A stretch of 11,962 nucleotides of DNA from Nitriliruptoraceae bacterium (GTDB taxonomy: Bacteria > Actinomycetota > Nitriliruptoria > Nitriliruptorales > Nitriliruptoraceae). The first letter of the stretch is position 1. Every line of letters starts with the position of its first letter. The stretch is taken from assembly GCA_007120565.1 (NCBI GenBank), contig SKNK01000516.1, positions 1-11,962 on the forward strand. Reading direction: 5' to 3'. The notes under the pieces are model-generated. The model ran no database searches. It was given only the letters and a program-made list of their open reading frames with translations, and was not told the origin of the DNA. A program made the position numbers and the translations under genes. This document shows positions 1-6,427 of this stretch, piece after piece.

Positions 1-382
1 CGTACCCGAGCCAGGCGAGTTCCCGGCGGAGCGCCGCTCGCGCCGCCCGCTCGTCCTCGGGGAAGGAGTAGGTCAACATCCGCCAGCGGCCATCCCACGC
101 GAGCCTGCGTCGCAGGTAGATGCGCTCCGCAGCTTCCTGGAGGCGACGTCGGCCCTCGGCGGTGAGGTGGTAGCTGGCCAGCCGGCCATGGCGTTGCGGT
201 GTGACGATGCCCTGGCTGGTGAGCCGCCGCAGCGCCTGGCGTGTGGTCGCCGGCGCGACGTCGAGGTCGCCCATGACGTGGGTCAGCGACGCGAGCCAAG
301 CGGTCCCGCTGCTCGGCAGGACCACGTCGCCGAACACGGTGAGCAGCAGCGAACGCGCCGACGGGGTCTCCGTGGCGGACAT
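1..382 (-). CDS. PaaX-family transcriptional regulator, N-terminal part (cut by window edge)
   Basis: The gene reads leftward from an ATG at 380-382 and runs off the window, so 127 residues are visible of a family usually near 300. An N-terminal winged helix-turn-helix lies at about residues 10-80, with the family-like stretches SLLLTVFGDVVLP and RQALRRLTSQGIV. Around residue 97, WDGRWRMLTYSFPE opens the central domain, which in PaaX proteins has a Cas2-like ferredoxin fold. A strong Shine-Dalgarno sequence (GGGAGG) precedes the ATG. Known members repress aromatic catabolism genes and release DNA on binding an aryl-CoA ester such as phenylacetyl-CoA. The ligand here is unknown and no paa catabolic gene is in view. 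It is divergent from the histidine kinase at 641, and an inverted repeat lies just upstream of its start. The family call is firm; the regulated genes are not known. Confidence 0.85.
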   Translation of the reverse strand, partial: MSATETPSARSLLLTVFGDVVLPSSGTAWLASLTHVMGDLDVAPATTRQALRRLTSQGIVTPQRHGRLASYHLTAEGRRRLQEAAERIYLRRRLAWDGRWRMLTYSFPEDERAARAALRRELAWLGY

Positions 383-395
383 GGATCCTCCCGTG

Positions 396-429
396 ACGAA
401 CCTGGATGACGCGAGATGTGAAGGTTCGT
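396..429. promoter_or_regulatory. Inverted repeat upstream of the PaaX-family gene (candidate operator)
   Basis: ACGAACCT at 396-403 and its exact reverse complement AGGTTCGT at 422-429 are separated by 18 bp, so arm centres are 26 bp apart, about two and a half helical turns. The site begins 14 bp upstream of the PaaX-family ATG and its Shine-Dalgarno sequence. That position suits autorepression by a dimeric regulator. Assigning it to this PaaX protein is inference. Confidence 0.4.
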
Positions 430-640
430 GAGCGTTTGTCGAAGCTACCATCACACGAATCCGGCGTCGAGGGTCGCCGTCGGGAACGACCGCGGTCTGG
501 GCAGGTCGGAGCGAGGCCTACAGATGCCGTCCCCGGAGCCGACGTAGCCAAGGAGACGCACGACGCAGCTACCGTGCAGGTCCGGGCCGCACCGAGCTTG
601 GCGGGGGAACGGATCACCGCGCCAGCCAGGAGCAACGCCA

Positions 641-2362
641 GTGGAAGCCAGATCGCGAGGCGTGGTGGCCACGGTGGCCCTCGTCCTCGTGCTCGTGGCG
701 GTCGCAACGACCCTGGTTCGGCAGGCCGAGCTGCGCGACCAGGAGTCCCGGCTGGAGAGTGCCGCTGTCGGGGTCGAAGCGACGCTGGAGCAGGAGTTCA
801 CCCGCGTCTTCGACCTCGGGTACGCCGCCCAAGCCGCCTTCGATCAGGTCGAGGAACTCGATCCGGAGCGGTACGCGCAGCTGATGGAGGAGTTCGGGAT
901 ACCCGGGCGGTACCCCACGATGATCAGCGCCTCGATCCTGGAGGTGGTCGACCGTGACGACCTCGACGAGCGGGTCGCAACTCGGCAGGTCCAGGGACCG
1001 TTCGAGCTCCAGGAGGACGCCGGGGAGCCAACGTTGCGGTTGTTCACCTACGCCCATCCGCCCGAGGTCGCCGAGGACGTGCTGGGCTTCGACCTGACCG
1101 CGCGTCCGGACTCCTTGCTCGCCCATCAAGGAGCCCTGGACTCCGGCGCGCCGCGACTGTCCAGCGTGACCCAGATCATCCAACTGGACGAAGGTGCACC
1201 CGGCGCGTCGATCCACATCCCCGTGCAACTGCCAGACAGCGAGCGGCCCGCGACGCTGGGGGTGGTCCTGGCTGGACAGCGGTTCCTGGACGAACTCGCC
1301 CCGCTGGCCAGGGGGGTCAGCGTCCGGGTCCTCGATCCCGAGAGCGTCCTCTTCCCCGTGTTCGCCGAGACCGGCGAACCGCCACCCGCGAGCGCGCCGC
1401 GTGTCACCCGCCAACTGGATGTGGCCGGACGTTCGTGGAACATCGAGGTGGCTGGGGGGCCGGGCTTCGCCGTACCGTGGGCGCAGCGTGGCTCGACCTA
1501 CCTCGGCTCGGCTGGCGTGGTTGTCGCGGTACTGCTCGGACTGCTCGCGTGGACCGCCGCTGGGCGCGAGGGCTACGCCCGAGAGCTGGCGGCGCGTCGC
1601 ACCCGGGAACTGGTGCGGGCCAACGAGGAGCTGGCGGCGGCGGGCCGCTACAAGGACGAGTTCCTGGCCTCGGTGTCGCACGAACTCCGGACGCCTCTGA
1701 CGGTCATCTCCGGGTTCGCGGACACCATGGAGCGGGTCCCGCCATCGGCACGCACCCTGGACCTGGTGATGCCGATCCAACGCAACGTCCGACGCCTGTC
1801 ACGGTTGGTCGAGGATCTGCTCACCCTGGCCAGCTTGGACGCTGGTGGCCTGGAGGCTCATCCCGAGCCGATCGACCTGGGACCGTTGCTGGCGACCGCG
1901 GCATCCGAGCTCGCCGGGCTCGACCCCGGCGACGTACACGTCGAGGTGGCCGCGGGGACGGTGGTCTGGATGGACCCTCGCCACCTCGAACGCGCCATCA
2001 CCAACCTGTTGACCAACGCCGGTCAACACGGTGAACCGCCTATCCACCTGACCGCGCGGCGGCTCGACGACGGACGTGTCGAGGTTGCGGTTCGTGATCA
2101 TGGCCTGGGGGTCGCCGAAGGGGCTCGCGGGGACCTGTTCGCCAGGTTCGCTCGCGGTCGTGAGGAGATCCGCAGCTCCGGTACGGGGTTGGGGCTCGCG
2201 ATCGTGCGTGAACTCGTGGAGATCGGTGGAGGCGAGTTGACCTACGAGGACGCTGCCCCCGGAGCGCGTTTCGTGCTCCGCCTGCCGACGCCAAGGTCCA
2301 CCCCAGACGGCACGACCTCGTCGTCGACGTCGTCGTCGATCCCGCAGTCGTCCCCCGCGTAG
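641..2362 (+). CDS. Membrane sensor histidine kinase with extracytoplasmic CHASE-like domain
   Basis: The 573-residue protein starts at GTG 641 behind AGGAG at 628-632. A first membrane helix (about 7-26) and a second (about 285-308) enclose a roughly 250-residue extracytoplasmic region resembling a CHASE ligand-binding domain, with a YPTMISASILEVV stretch typical of the family. A short linker leads to the kinase core: H-box SHELRTPL with phospho-acceptor His347, N-box around Asn459 (TNLLTNAG), G1 box DHGLG at Asp486 and G2 box GTGLGL at 514. All ATP-binding and phosphotransfer motifs are intact, so it should autophosphorylate and pass phosphate to a response regulator. No receiver-domain gene is in the window, so its partner is elsewhere. 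The last 25 or so residues form a Ser/Thr/Pro-rich tail encoded partly by tcg-rich runs. It is divergent from PaaX and convergent with the thioesterase. The ligand is unknown. Confidence 0.92.
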   Translation: MEARSRGVVATVALVLVLVAVATTLVRQAELRDQESRLESAAVGVEATLEQEFTRVFDLGYAAQAAFDQVEELDPERYAQLMEEFGIPGRYPTMISASILEVVDRDDLDERVATRQVQGPFELQEDAGEPTLRLFTYAHPPEVAEDVLGFDLTARPDSLLAHQGALDSGAPRLSSVTQIIQLDEGAPGASIHIPVQLPDSERPATLGVVLAGQRFLDELAPLARGVSVRVLDPESVLFPVFAETGEPPPASAPRVTRQLDVAGRSWNIEVAGGPGFAVPWAQRGSTYLGSAGVVVAVLLGLLAWTAAGREGYARELAARRTRELVRANEELAAAGRYKDEFLASVSHELRTPLTVISGFADTMERVPPSARTLDLVMPIQRNVRRLSRLVEDLLTLASLDAGGLEAHPEPIDLGPLLATAASELAGLDPGDVHVEVAAGTVVWMDPRHLERAITNLLTNAGQHGEPPIHLTARRLDDGRVEVAVRDHGLGVAEGARGDLFARFARGREEIRSSGTGLGLAIVRELVEIGGGELTYEDAAPGARFVLRLPTPRSTPDGTTSSSTSSSIPQSSPA

Positions 2363-2455
2363 CCGAGGACCTCGTGGTCGCCTCGAGCCACACCTCGTAC
2401 GCGGTGGTGCGCGGGTCGGATCGGGCCGCAGGTGCGCGCCCGTTCTGGTCGTGGA

Positions 2456-2869
2456 CTAGGGGGCGGAGCCGTCGCCGGCACGTCGTGCCTCGGCTTCGGT
2501 GCGGAAGGTCTCGAGATCGACCAGGCCCTGCTCGAAGGATCCGCGGGCGACGATCGTGCCGCCGTGCTTACCGACCACCTCGCAGACCAGCGACGACGGG
2601 CCGACCGATGCGACCGTCGCGGTGAGGGTGACGGTCTCACCAACGGGGACCGGCGCGCGGTGGAGGACCTCGAGTCGGACGCCCACGCCCTCCTCGCCGG
2701 GTTCGAGGTGGGGTTCCAGCAGTTGACGGCTGAGCCGCTCGATGTCGGCGACGAGTGCTCCGGTGCCGTAGACCGGGTGGATCTCACGCCCGGCGATCCG
2801 CGCAGACATGTCGGGGGTCACGACGAAGGTGTCGTTGAGGGTCGTGCCGCGGGCGGGACCAGGGCGCAT
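2456..2869 (-). CDS. FlK-like hotdog-fold acyl-CoA thioesterase (first of two)
   Basis: This 137-residue single-domain protein starts at an ATG with GAGG seven bases upstream. It looks like the thioesterase family that includes fluoroacetyl-CoA thioesterase FlK. Thr36, Glu44 and His70 fall at the same spacing (+8, +26) as the Thr42/Glu50/His76 catalytic residues reported for FlK, in the contexts VYGTGALVADIE and LEVLHRAPVPVG. The conserved GEEGVGVR loop precedes the histidine strand. The expected reaction is hydrolysis of an acyl-CoA to free acid plus CoA in the cytoplasm. Fluoroacetyl specificity should not be assumed, since most family members have unknown substrates. It lies 158 bp downstream of the cupin gene on the same strand and converges with the histidine kinase. 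A second copy of the family is at 8987-9382. Confidence 0.8.
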   Translation of the reverse strand: MRPGPARGTTLNDTFVVTPDMSARIAGREIHPVYGTGALVADIERLSRQLLEPHLEPGEEGVGVRLEVLHRAPVPVGETVTLTATVASVGPSSLVCEVVGKHGGTIVARGSFEQGLVDLETFRTEAEARRAGDGSAP

Positions 2870-2955
2870 CGAGATGCCTCGGTTCTGTGGGTGCAGGGGT
2901 GAGGATGAGGGTCAGGCAGGTCGGGGTTCGGCGGTAGTTCGGGTGGCGTGCTGCG

Positions 2956-3006
2956 GGTGGGCCGGCGATGGTGCATGCGCGATGCAGGTGGTGGGCCAGC
3001 GATGGT
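2956..3006. repeat. Pair of 17-bp direct repeats flanking a small palindrome, upstream of thioesterase
   Basis: GGTGGGCCGGCGATGGT (2956-2972) recurs as GGTGGGCCAGCGATGGT (2990-3006) with one mismatch and a 34-bp period. Between them lies TGCATGCGCGATGCA (2972-2986), whose five-base arms are inverted. The block sits in the 158-bp gap between the cupin stop and the thioesterase start, with no coding signal on either strand. It could be an operator cluster for the downstream gene; that role is inferred from position only. Confidence 0.45.
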
Positions 3007-3027
3007 CCGTGCTGGTAGGCCGTGCGG

Positions 3028-3546
3028 TCAGCCGCCCGAGCCGAACAACCGGTCGGCCAGCCGGCGCAGGACGTTGGGTCGGTCGGGTTCGTGCCGGATC
3101 GCTTCACCGCGGGTTGCGACCGGGTCGCTCGCCGGTGTGGCGGATGGTGGGCTGGAGACCGCCACGATGATCAGCGGGTCCGGCGCGCGGTTGTCGATCC
3201 CGTGCACGACCCCGGGGGGCACCATCAGCGATCCCATCGGGTCGAGGCCGACCTCACCCTCGTCGGTGACGAACCACGACCGGCCACCGATCACCGTGTA
3301 GGCGATGCGCTGCTGCTCGTGGTGCAGGACGGGCGTGGCCTGCTGCGGCTCGATACACCACAGGTCGAGGGCGAGCTCCGGGGTGGCGAACACCCGCACA
3401 CAGGTGGCCGCATCCTGGGAGAAGTCCACGTAGTCACGCAGGTCGACGGGTCGGACCGACGTCGCGGACGCGTCGGCTGAGCCGTGGTCAGGCCCGGCGG
3501 GGGGCGGTGCCTCGGCGTGGTCGGAGGTGGGGTCGTCTTCGTCCAT
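3028..3546 (-). CDS. Single-domain cupin protein
   Basis: I place the start at the ATG at 3544-3546, giving 172 residues. The frame stays open upstream to 4074, but that extension is antisense to the aminopeptidase gene. The start is supported by a TACGCT -10-like box exactly six bases upstream, the arrangement of a leaderless transcript. Residues 1-30 are acidic and Pro-rich; the cupin barrel spans about 45-130. Motif 1 is degenerate (His75, His76, Glu77 and Gln79 before IAYTVIGG). Motif 2 is good: Gly105, PPG at 110-112, His115 and Asn119. A bound metal is plausible but not certain. It may be a small-molecule binding protein or a metal-dependent enzyme, and the substrate cannot be told. It is divergent from pepA and precedes the thioesterase. 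Confidence 0.78.
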   Translation of the reverse strand: MDEDDPTSDHAEAPPPAGPDHGSADASATSVRPVDLRDYVDFSQDAATCVRVFATPELALDLWCIEPQQATPVLHHEQQRIAYTVIGGRSWFVTDEGEVGLDPMGSLMVPPGVVHGIDNRAPDPLIIVAVSSPPSATPASDPVATRGEAIRHEPDRPNVLRRLADRLFGSGG

Positions 3547-3552
3547 AGCGAG

Positions 3553-3558
3553 AGCGTA
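3553..3558 (-). promoter_or_regulatory. -10-like box for a leaderless cupin transcript
   Basis: On the minus strand TACGCT (fits TANNNT) is followed by six bases and then the cupin ATG. This places the transcription start at or within a base or two of the A of ATG. There is no Shine-Dalgarno sequence before this ATG, unlike most other genes here. I see no good -35 box. Confidence 0.4.
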
Positions 3559-3736
3559 GGCGCCGGCACGGGGCATCGACGTCGAGGAACCCGGGCAACC
3601 CCTGGGCCGGTCCCCGGACGGGATCGAACCAGTAGGCTCGCGACGCGTACCGATCGACCCGCAGGATGGGGGTTGCTCGTACATGCTCGCCGGGAGCGAG
3701 CCAGGTCCTTCGCTCACCCTGACCCCGGAGCCCTCC

Positions 3737-5239
3737 GTGCCTACCTTCGACGTCGCTACGTCACCCCTCACCTCCGCCGACCGCGCGCTCGTCGCCGTCG
3801 GTGCGTTCGCCGCCGCATCCGGGGAACGCTCGGATCCGCCGGAGCTGGCCCCCGATGCGCTCCAGCTGGCGGAAGCGCTCGACCTCGACGTCGTTGCGGA
3901 GCTGTCCTCCCTGGACTTCGACGGCTCCGTCGGCAGCCTGGCGCGGATCCCGACCCGTGGCCAGATCCCTGCGGCCACCGTGCTGGTCGTCGGCCTGGGC
4001 AAGACGGACGACGCCGGGGCCACCCAGCTGCGGCGCGCCGCCGCCGCGGTTGCCGGTGCGGCCGAGCGGGTCACCGACCTGGGTACCTCGTTGCACCTCG
4101 CTGTTGCCGACCTGGAGCCGGAAGCGGCGGCACAGGCGGTCGCCGAGGGTCTCCTGCTCGGTAGCTACCGCTTCTCTTCCTTCCAGACGGATCCGCGGCC
4201 CTTCGAGCTGACTTCGGTGACCTTCCATGCGCCGGAGAACGACGACGCGGTCCGTCGTGGCGCGGACGTGGCGATCATCACCGCCGGTGCCGCGTGCCTC
4301 ACCCGCGACCTGGTCAACACGCCGCCGCAGGCCAAGCGGCCGCCGGCGTTGGCCGACCGTGCGGCAGCTGAGGTCGCCGACCTGCCGATCGTGGTGAACA
4401 TCCTCGACGAACAGGCCCTGGCCGACGGCGGCTACGGCGGCATCCTGGGCGTCGGGCAGGGCTCGAGTGAGCCGCCACGCCTGGTCGAGCTCACCTACGC
4501 GCCCGAAGGCGCGAGCCGCCACGTCGTCCTGGTCGGCAAGGGGATCACCTTCGACACCGGAGGCATCTCGCTCAAGCCATCGGCGTCGATGGAGACCATG
4601 AAGCTGGACATGGCGGGGGCGGCCACCGTGCTCGCAACGGTCAAGGCGGCAGCGCAACTCGAGCTGCCGGTCAAGGTCACGGGCCTGATGGCGCTGGCGG
4701 AGAACATGCCGTCCGGCACCGCGACCCGCGTCAGCGACGTGCTCACGATGAAGGACGGCACCACGGTCGAGGTCATCAACACCGACGCCGAGGGGCGTCT
4801 GGTGCTCGGGGACGCGCTGGTGCATGCGTCGGAGTTGGAGCCCGACGCGATCGTCGACGTGGCCACGTTGACGGGCGCGGCCACCGTCGCCTTGGGCTCG
4901 CGCATCGGTGCCCTGCTGTCCTCCGATGACGACCTGGCGGCGGCGATCGAACGAGCGGGGGAGGACAGCGGTGAGCCGCTGTGGCGGCTGCCCCTGGCGT
5001 CCGAGGAGTACGGCGAACGCCTCGAAGGGGCCATCGCCGACATCAAGAACTCAGCCGGCCGCGAGGCGGGCACGATCTTCGCCTCGCTGTTCCTCCACCG
5101 CTTCGTCGGTGAGGACATCCCGTGGGCGCACCTCGACGTCGCCGGAACCGCCTGGGCCGACGAAGCTCGTGGCGAGATCAGCAAGGGAGGCACGGGCGTG
5201 CCCGTGCGCACCCTGTTGAGCTGGCTCCGCTCCGCCTGA
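3737..5239 (+). CDS. pepA: Leucyl aminopeptidase, peptidase family M17
   Basis: The protein is a cytosolic M17 aminopeptidase, a two-metal enzyme that releases N-terminal amino acids from peptides. I chose GTG 3737 because GGAG sits six bases upstream. It gives 500 residues, and every key residue is then two positions below the E. coli PepA number: Lys268, Asp273, Lys280, Asp291, Asp350, Glu352 and Arg354. The signature NTDAEGRL is at 348-355 and the metal-binding VGKGITFDTGG is intact. An in-frame ATG at 3683 would add 18 non-conserved residues. The N-terminal domain (about 1-165) is the variable M17 regulatory domain and the C-terminal domain is catalytic. Some PepA proteins also bind DNA; nothing here tests that. 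It is divergent from the cupin gene and convergent with the MerR-type gene. Confidence 0.93.
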   Translation: MPTFDVATSPLTSADRALVAVGAFAAASGERSDPPELAPDALQLAEALDLDVVAELSSLDFDGSVGSLARIPTRGQIPAATVLVVGLGKTDDAGATQLRRAAAAVAGAAERVTDLGTSLHLAVADLEPEAAAQAVAEGLLLGSYRFSSFQTDPRPFELTSVTFHAPENDDAVRRGADVAIITAGAACLTRDLVNTPPQAKRPPALADRAAAEVADLPIVVNILDEQALADGGYGGILGVGQGSSEPPRLVELTYAPEGASRHVVLVGKGITFDTGGISLKPSASMETMKLDMAGAATVLATVKAAAQLELPVKVTGLMALAENMPSGTATRVSDVLTMKDGTTVEVINTDAEGRLVLGDALVHASELEPDAIVDVATLTGAATVALGSRIGALLSSDDDLAAAIERAGEDSGEPLWRLPLASEEYGERLEGAIADIKNSAGREAGTIFASLFLHRFVGEDIPWAHLDVAGTAWADEARGEISKGGTGVPVRTLLSWLRSA

Positions 5240-5280
5240 CACCCGCTGGCGGCCCACCGGGTCGCCGACGCGTGTCCTCT

Positions 5281-5300
5281 CAGGTGCGTTGGCGCACCTG
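5281..5300. terminator. Perfect 8-bp stem after pepA (possible bidirectional terminator)
   Basis: CAGGTGCG and CGCACCTG pair perfectly around a TTGG loop, 41 bases after the pepA stop. There is no T-run on either side, so a classical intrinsic terminator is not proven. The stem is also the head of the first 72-bp repeat unit. It lies between convergent genes, where a two-way transcription stop would be useful. Confidence 0.4.
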
Positions 5301-5452
5301 TCTGACCCCGTTTCCTGCGGCGGCGCCTCGCGATGCGTGGAACGGGGCGTGTGGGGTGCGCCCGTGCACCTGTCCGACCCCGTTGCGTTCGGGGGAGGCT
5401 CGCTGCGGGTGCAACGGGGTCTGTGGGGTGCGCCCGTGCACCTGTCCGACCG
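5283..5452. repeat. 72-bp tandem repeat, two full copies and a partial third, each with nested stems
   Basis: Units start at 5283, 5355 and 5427, exactly 72 bp apart; the third breaks off after about 25 bp. Each begins with GGTGCG, a four-base loop and a pairing CGCACC or TGCACC, then TGTCYGACCCCGTT, a diverged centre of about 25 bp, and AACGGGG. The second stem is ACCCCGTT-type against AACGGGG-type arms. In copy 2 it extends to GACCCCGTTGC/GCAACGGGGTC, 11 bp perfect. Copy 1 has CC/GG where copy 2 has GC/GC, so pairing is kept although the bases change. The array fills the space between convergent pepA and the MerR-type gene. It could be an intergenic repeat family or a terminator array. Confidence 0.75.
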
Positions 5453-5474
5453 CGCCCTCCCGCCGGCGGAGGCG

Positions 5475-6239
5475 TCAGTCGACCTCGACGCCCGCTCGGC
5501 GCGCGTTGGCGACGATCGCGTCGCGGGCCCACGCCGCGAGCCCGACCGCGAGTCCTTCGTAGGTCGCGGCGAACCGCGGATCGGCCACGTACATCTCGCC
5601 GAGGCCCACCTGCATCTCGTGCGAGCAGTCGTAGAAGCGGCGGCTGATCTGCTGGCGGTGAGCATCGACCGCGTCCATCGCCGCCGTGGAGTCGGCGGGC
5701 TCACCGGAACGGAACACCTCAACGATCTCGGTCACGATCGCCTCGGACTCCGCCTTGAGCTCCAACCAGTCCTGGTCGGTGTAGTCGGCGGTGCGCCGGC
5801 GGCTCTGGGCCCACGCGCCGGAGTCGCCCCACCGCTCCTCAGCTTCGCGTTGGTAGGCGCGCTGCTCCTCGCCGAACACCTCGAACATCGTCTCGTTGTC
5901 CATCGGGATCCCTCGCTCATGTGCGTCGATCGCGTCGTCGATGGCCTGGATCATGCGCTCGAGGCGGTGCGACTCACCTTCGAGGTGCTTGCGTTGCTCG
6001 CGCAGCGCGCGGCCCCGGTCGAAGTCCGGGTCGCTCATCAGCGTGCTGATGTCCTCGAGGGCGAAGCCGAGTTCGCGGTAGAACAGCACGGTCTGCAGTC
6101 GCTCGAGGTCACGATCGTCGTACAGCCGGTACCCGGCATCGGTGCGATGCCGCGGCCGCACCAGGCCGATCTCGTCGTAGTGGTGCAGCGTCCGGATCGT
6201 GACGTTCGTGAGTTCGGCGACGGCGCCAACCGTGAGCAT
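5475..6239 (-). CDS. MerR-family regulator with C-terminal TipAS ligand-binding domain
   Basis: This 254-residue protein has a MerR winged helix-turn-helix at about 1-70 (RTLHHYDEIGLVRP, then GYRLYDDRDLERL), a dimerising helix at about 75-108 and a TipAS domain at about 110-254 (MFEVFGEE, ERWGDS, AMDAVDAHR, LGEMYVADPRF). TipAL of Streptomyces, of the same length, activates its own promoter on binding thiopeptides, forming a covalent bond through Cys214. By alignment from memory, Cys205 matches TipAL Cys207, but the Cys214 position is Gly212 here. Covalent thiopeptide capture is therefore not expected; non-covalent binding of other hydrophobic compounds is. AGGA lies six bases before the ATG, and the upstream promoter has MerR architecture, pointing to autoregulation. 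It converges with pepA. No efflux or resistance gene is next to it. Confidence 0.9.
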   Translation of the reverse strand: MLTVGAVAELTNVTIRTLHHYDEIGLVRPRHRTDAGYRLYDDRDLERLQTVLFYRELGFALEDISTLMSDPDFDRGRALREQRKHLEGESHRLERMIQAIDDAIDAHERGIPMDNETMFEVFGEEQRAYQREAEERWGDSGAWAQSRRRTADYTDQDWLELKAESEAIVTEIVEVFRSGEPADSTAAMDAVDAHRQQISRRFYDCSHEMQVGLGEMYVADPRFAATYEGLAVGLAAWARDAIVANARRAGVEVD

Positions 6240-6277
6240 CGTTCATCCTGTCGCGAGGCCCTTCGACCATCATCGTC

Positions 6278-6308
6278 AGGATGCGGCCTCACGTCACGTG
6301 AGGGTCAA
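6278..6308 (-). promoter_or_regulatory. MerR-type promoter/operator of the TipAS regulator gene
   Basis: Reading on the minus strand, TTGACC (6308-6303) is a good -35 box. A 19-bp spacer follows, then CATCCT (6283-6278) as a weak -10 box. The spacer holds a perfect palindrome, CCTCACG-TGA-CGTGAGG (6287-6303). An overlong 19-bp spacer covering the operator is the hallmark of promoters that MerR proteins activate by twisting DNA. It lies 39 bases upstream of the MerR-type ATG, so autoregulation is the natural reading. Confidence 0.7.
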
Positions 6309-6332
6309 GTCCTGGCGCCATCACCCTGGTGA

Positions 6333-6388
6333 GGCTGTCGGCGGGAGGCTGTCGGCTGGAGGAGATCGGCGGGAGGAGATCGGCGGGA
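6333..6388. repeat. Four 14-bp tandem repeats
   Basis: Four contiguous units: GGCTGTCGGCGGGA, GGCTGTCGGCTGGA, then GGAGATCGGCGGGA twice. The core TCGGCkGGA is invariant except for one base. The array lies between the MerR operator and the end of the uncharacterised gene at 6428. It could be an iteron-like protein-binding site or a slippage-expanded neutral repeat. Confidence 0.8.
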
Positions 6389-6427
6389 CCTCGGAAGGCC
6401 CCCGGTCGGGTAGCGAGCGGTCGCCCG

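Noticed and set aside
614..1780. 388-codon open frame antisense to the histidine kinase
   Set aside because: Composition is Arg/Gly/Pro-rich without any family motif and it mirrors the kinase gene; long antisense frames are common at this GC content.
3547..4074. Upstream extension of the cupin frame on the minus strand
   Set aside because: This part is antisense to pepA, Ser/Ala/Arg-rich and unlike any domain; the -10 box at 3553-3558 supports the internal ATG.
3761..4825. 354-codon frame antisense to pepA
   Set aside because: No recognisable domain, mirrors the conserved M17 coding sequence.
5283..5452. CRISPR array
   Set aside because: Only two full copies with 72-bp period, no unique spacers between short constant repeats, and no cas genes. 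The Cas2-like domain of PaaX is a fold relation only.
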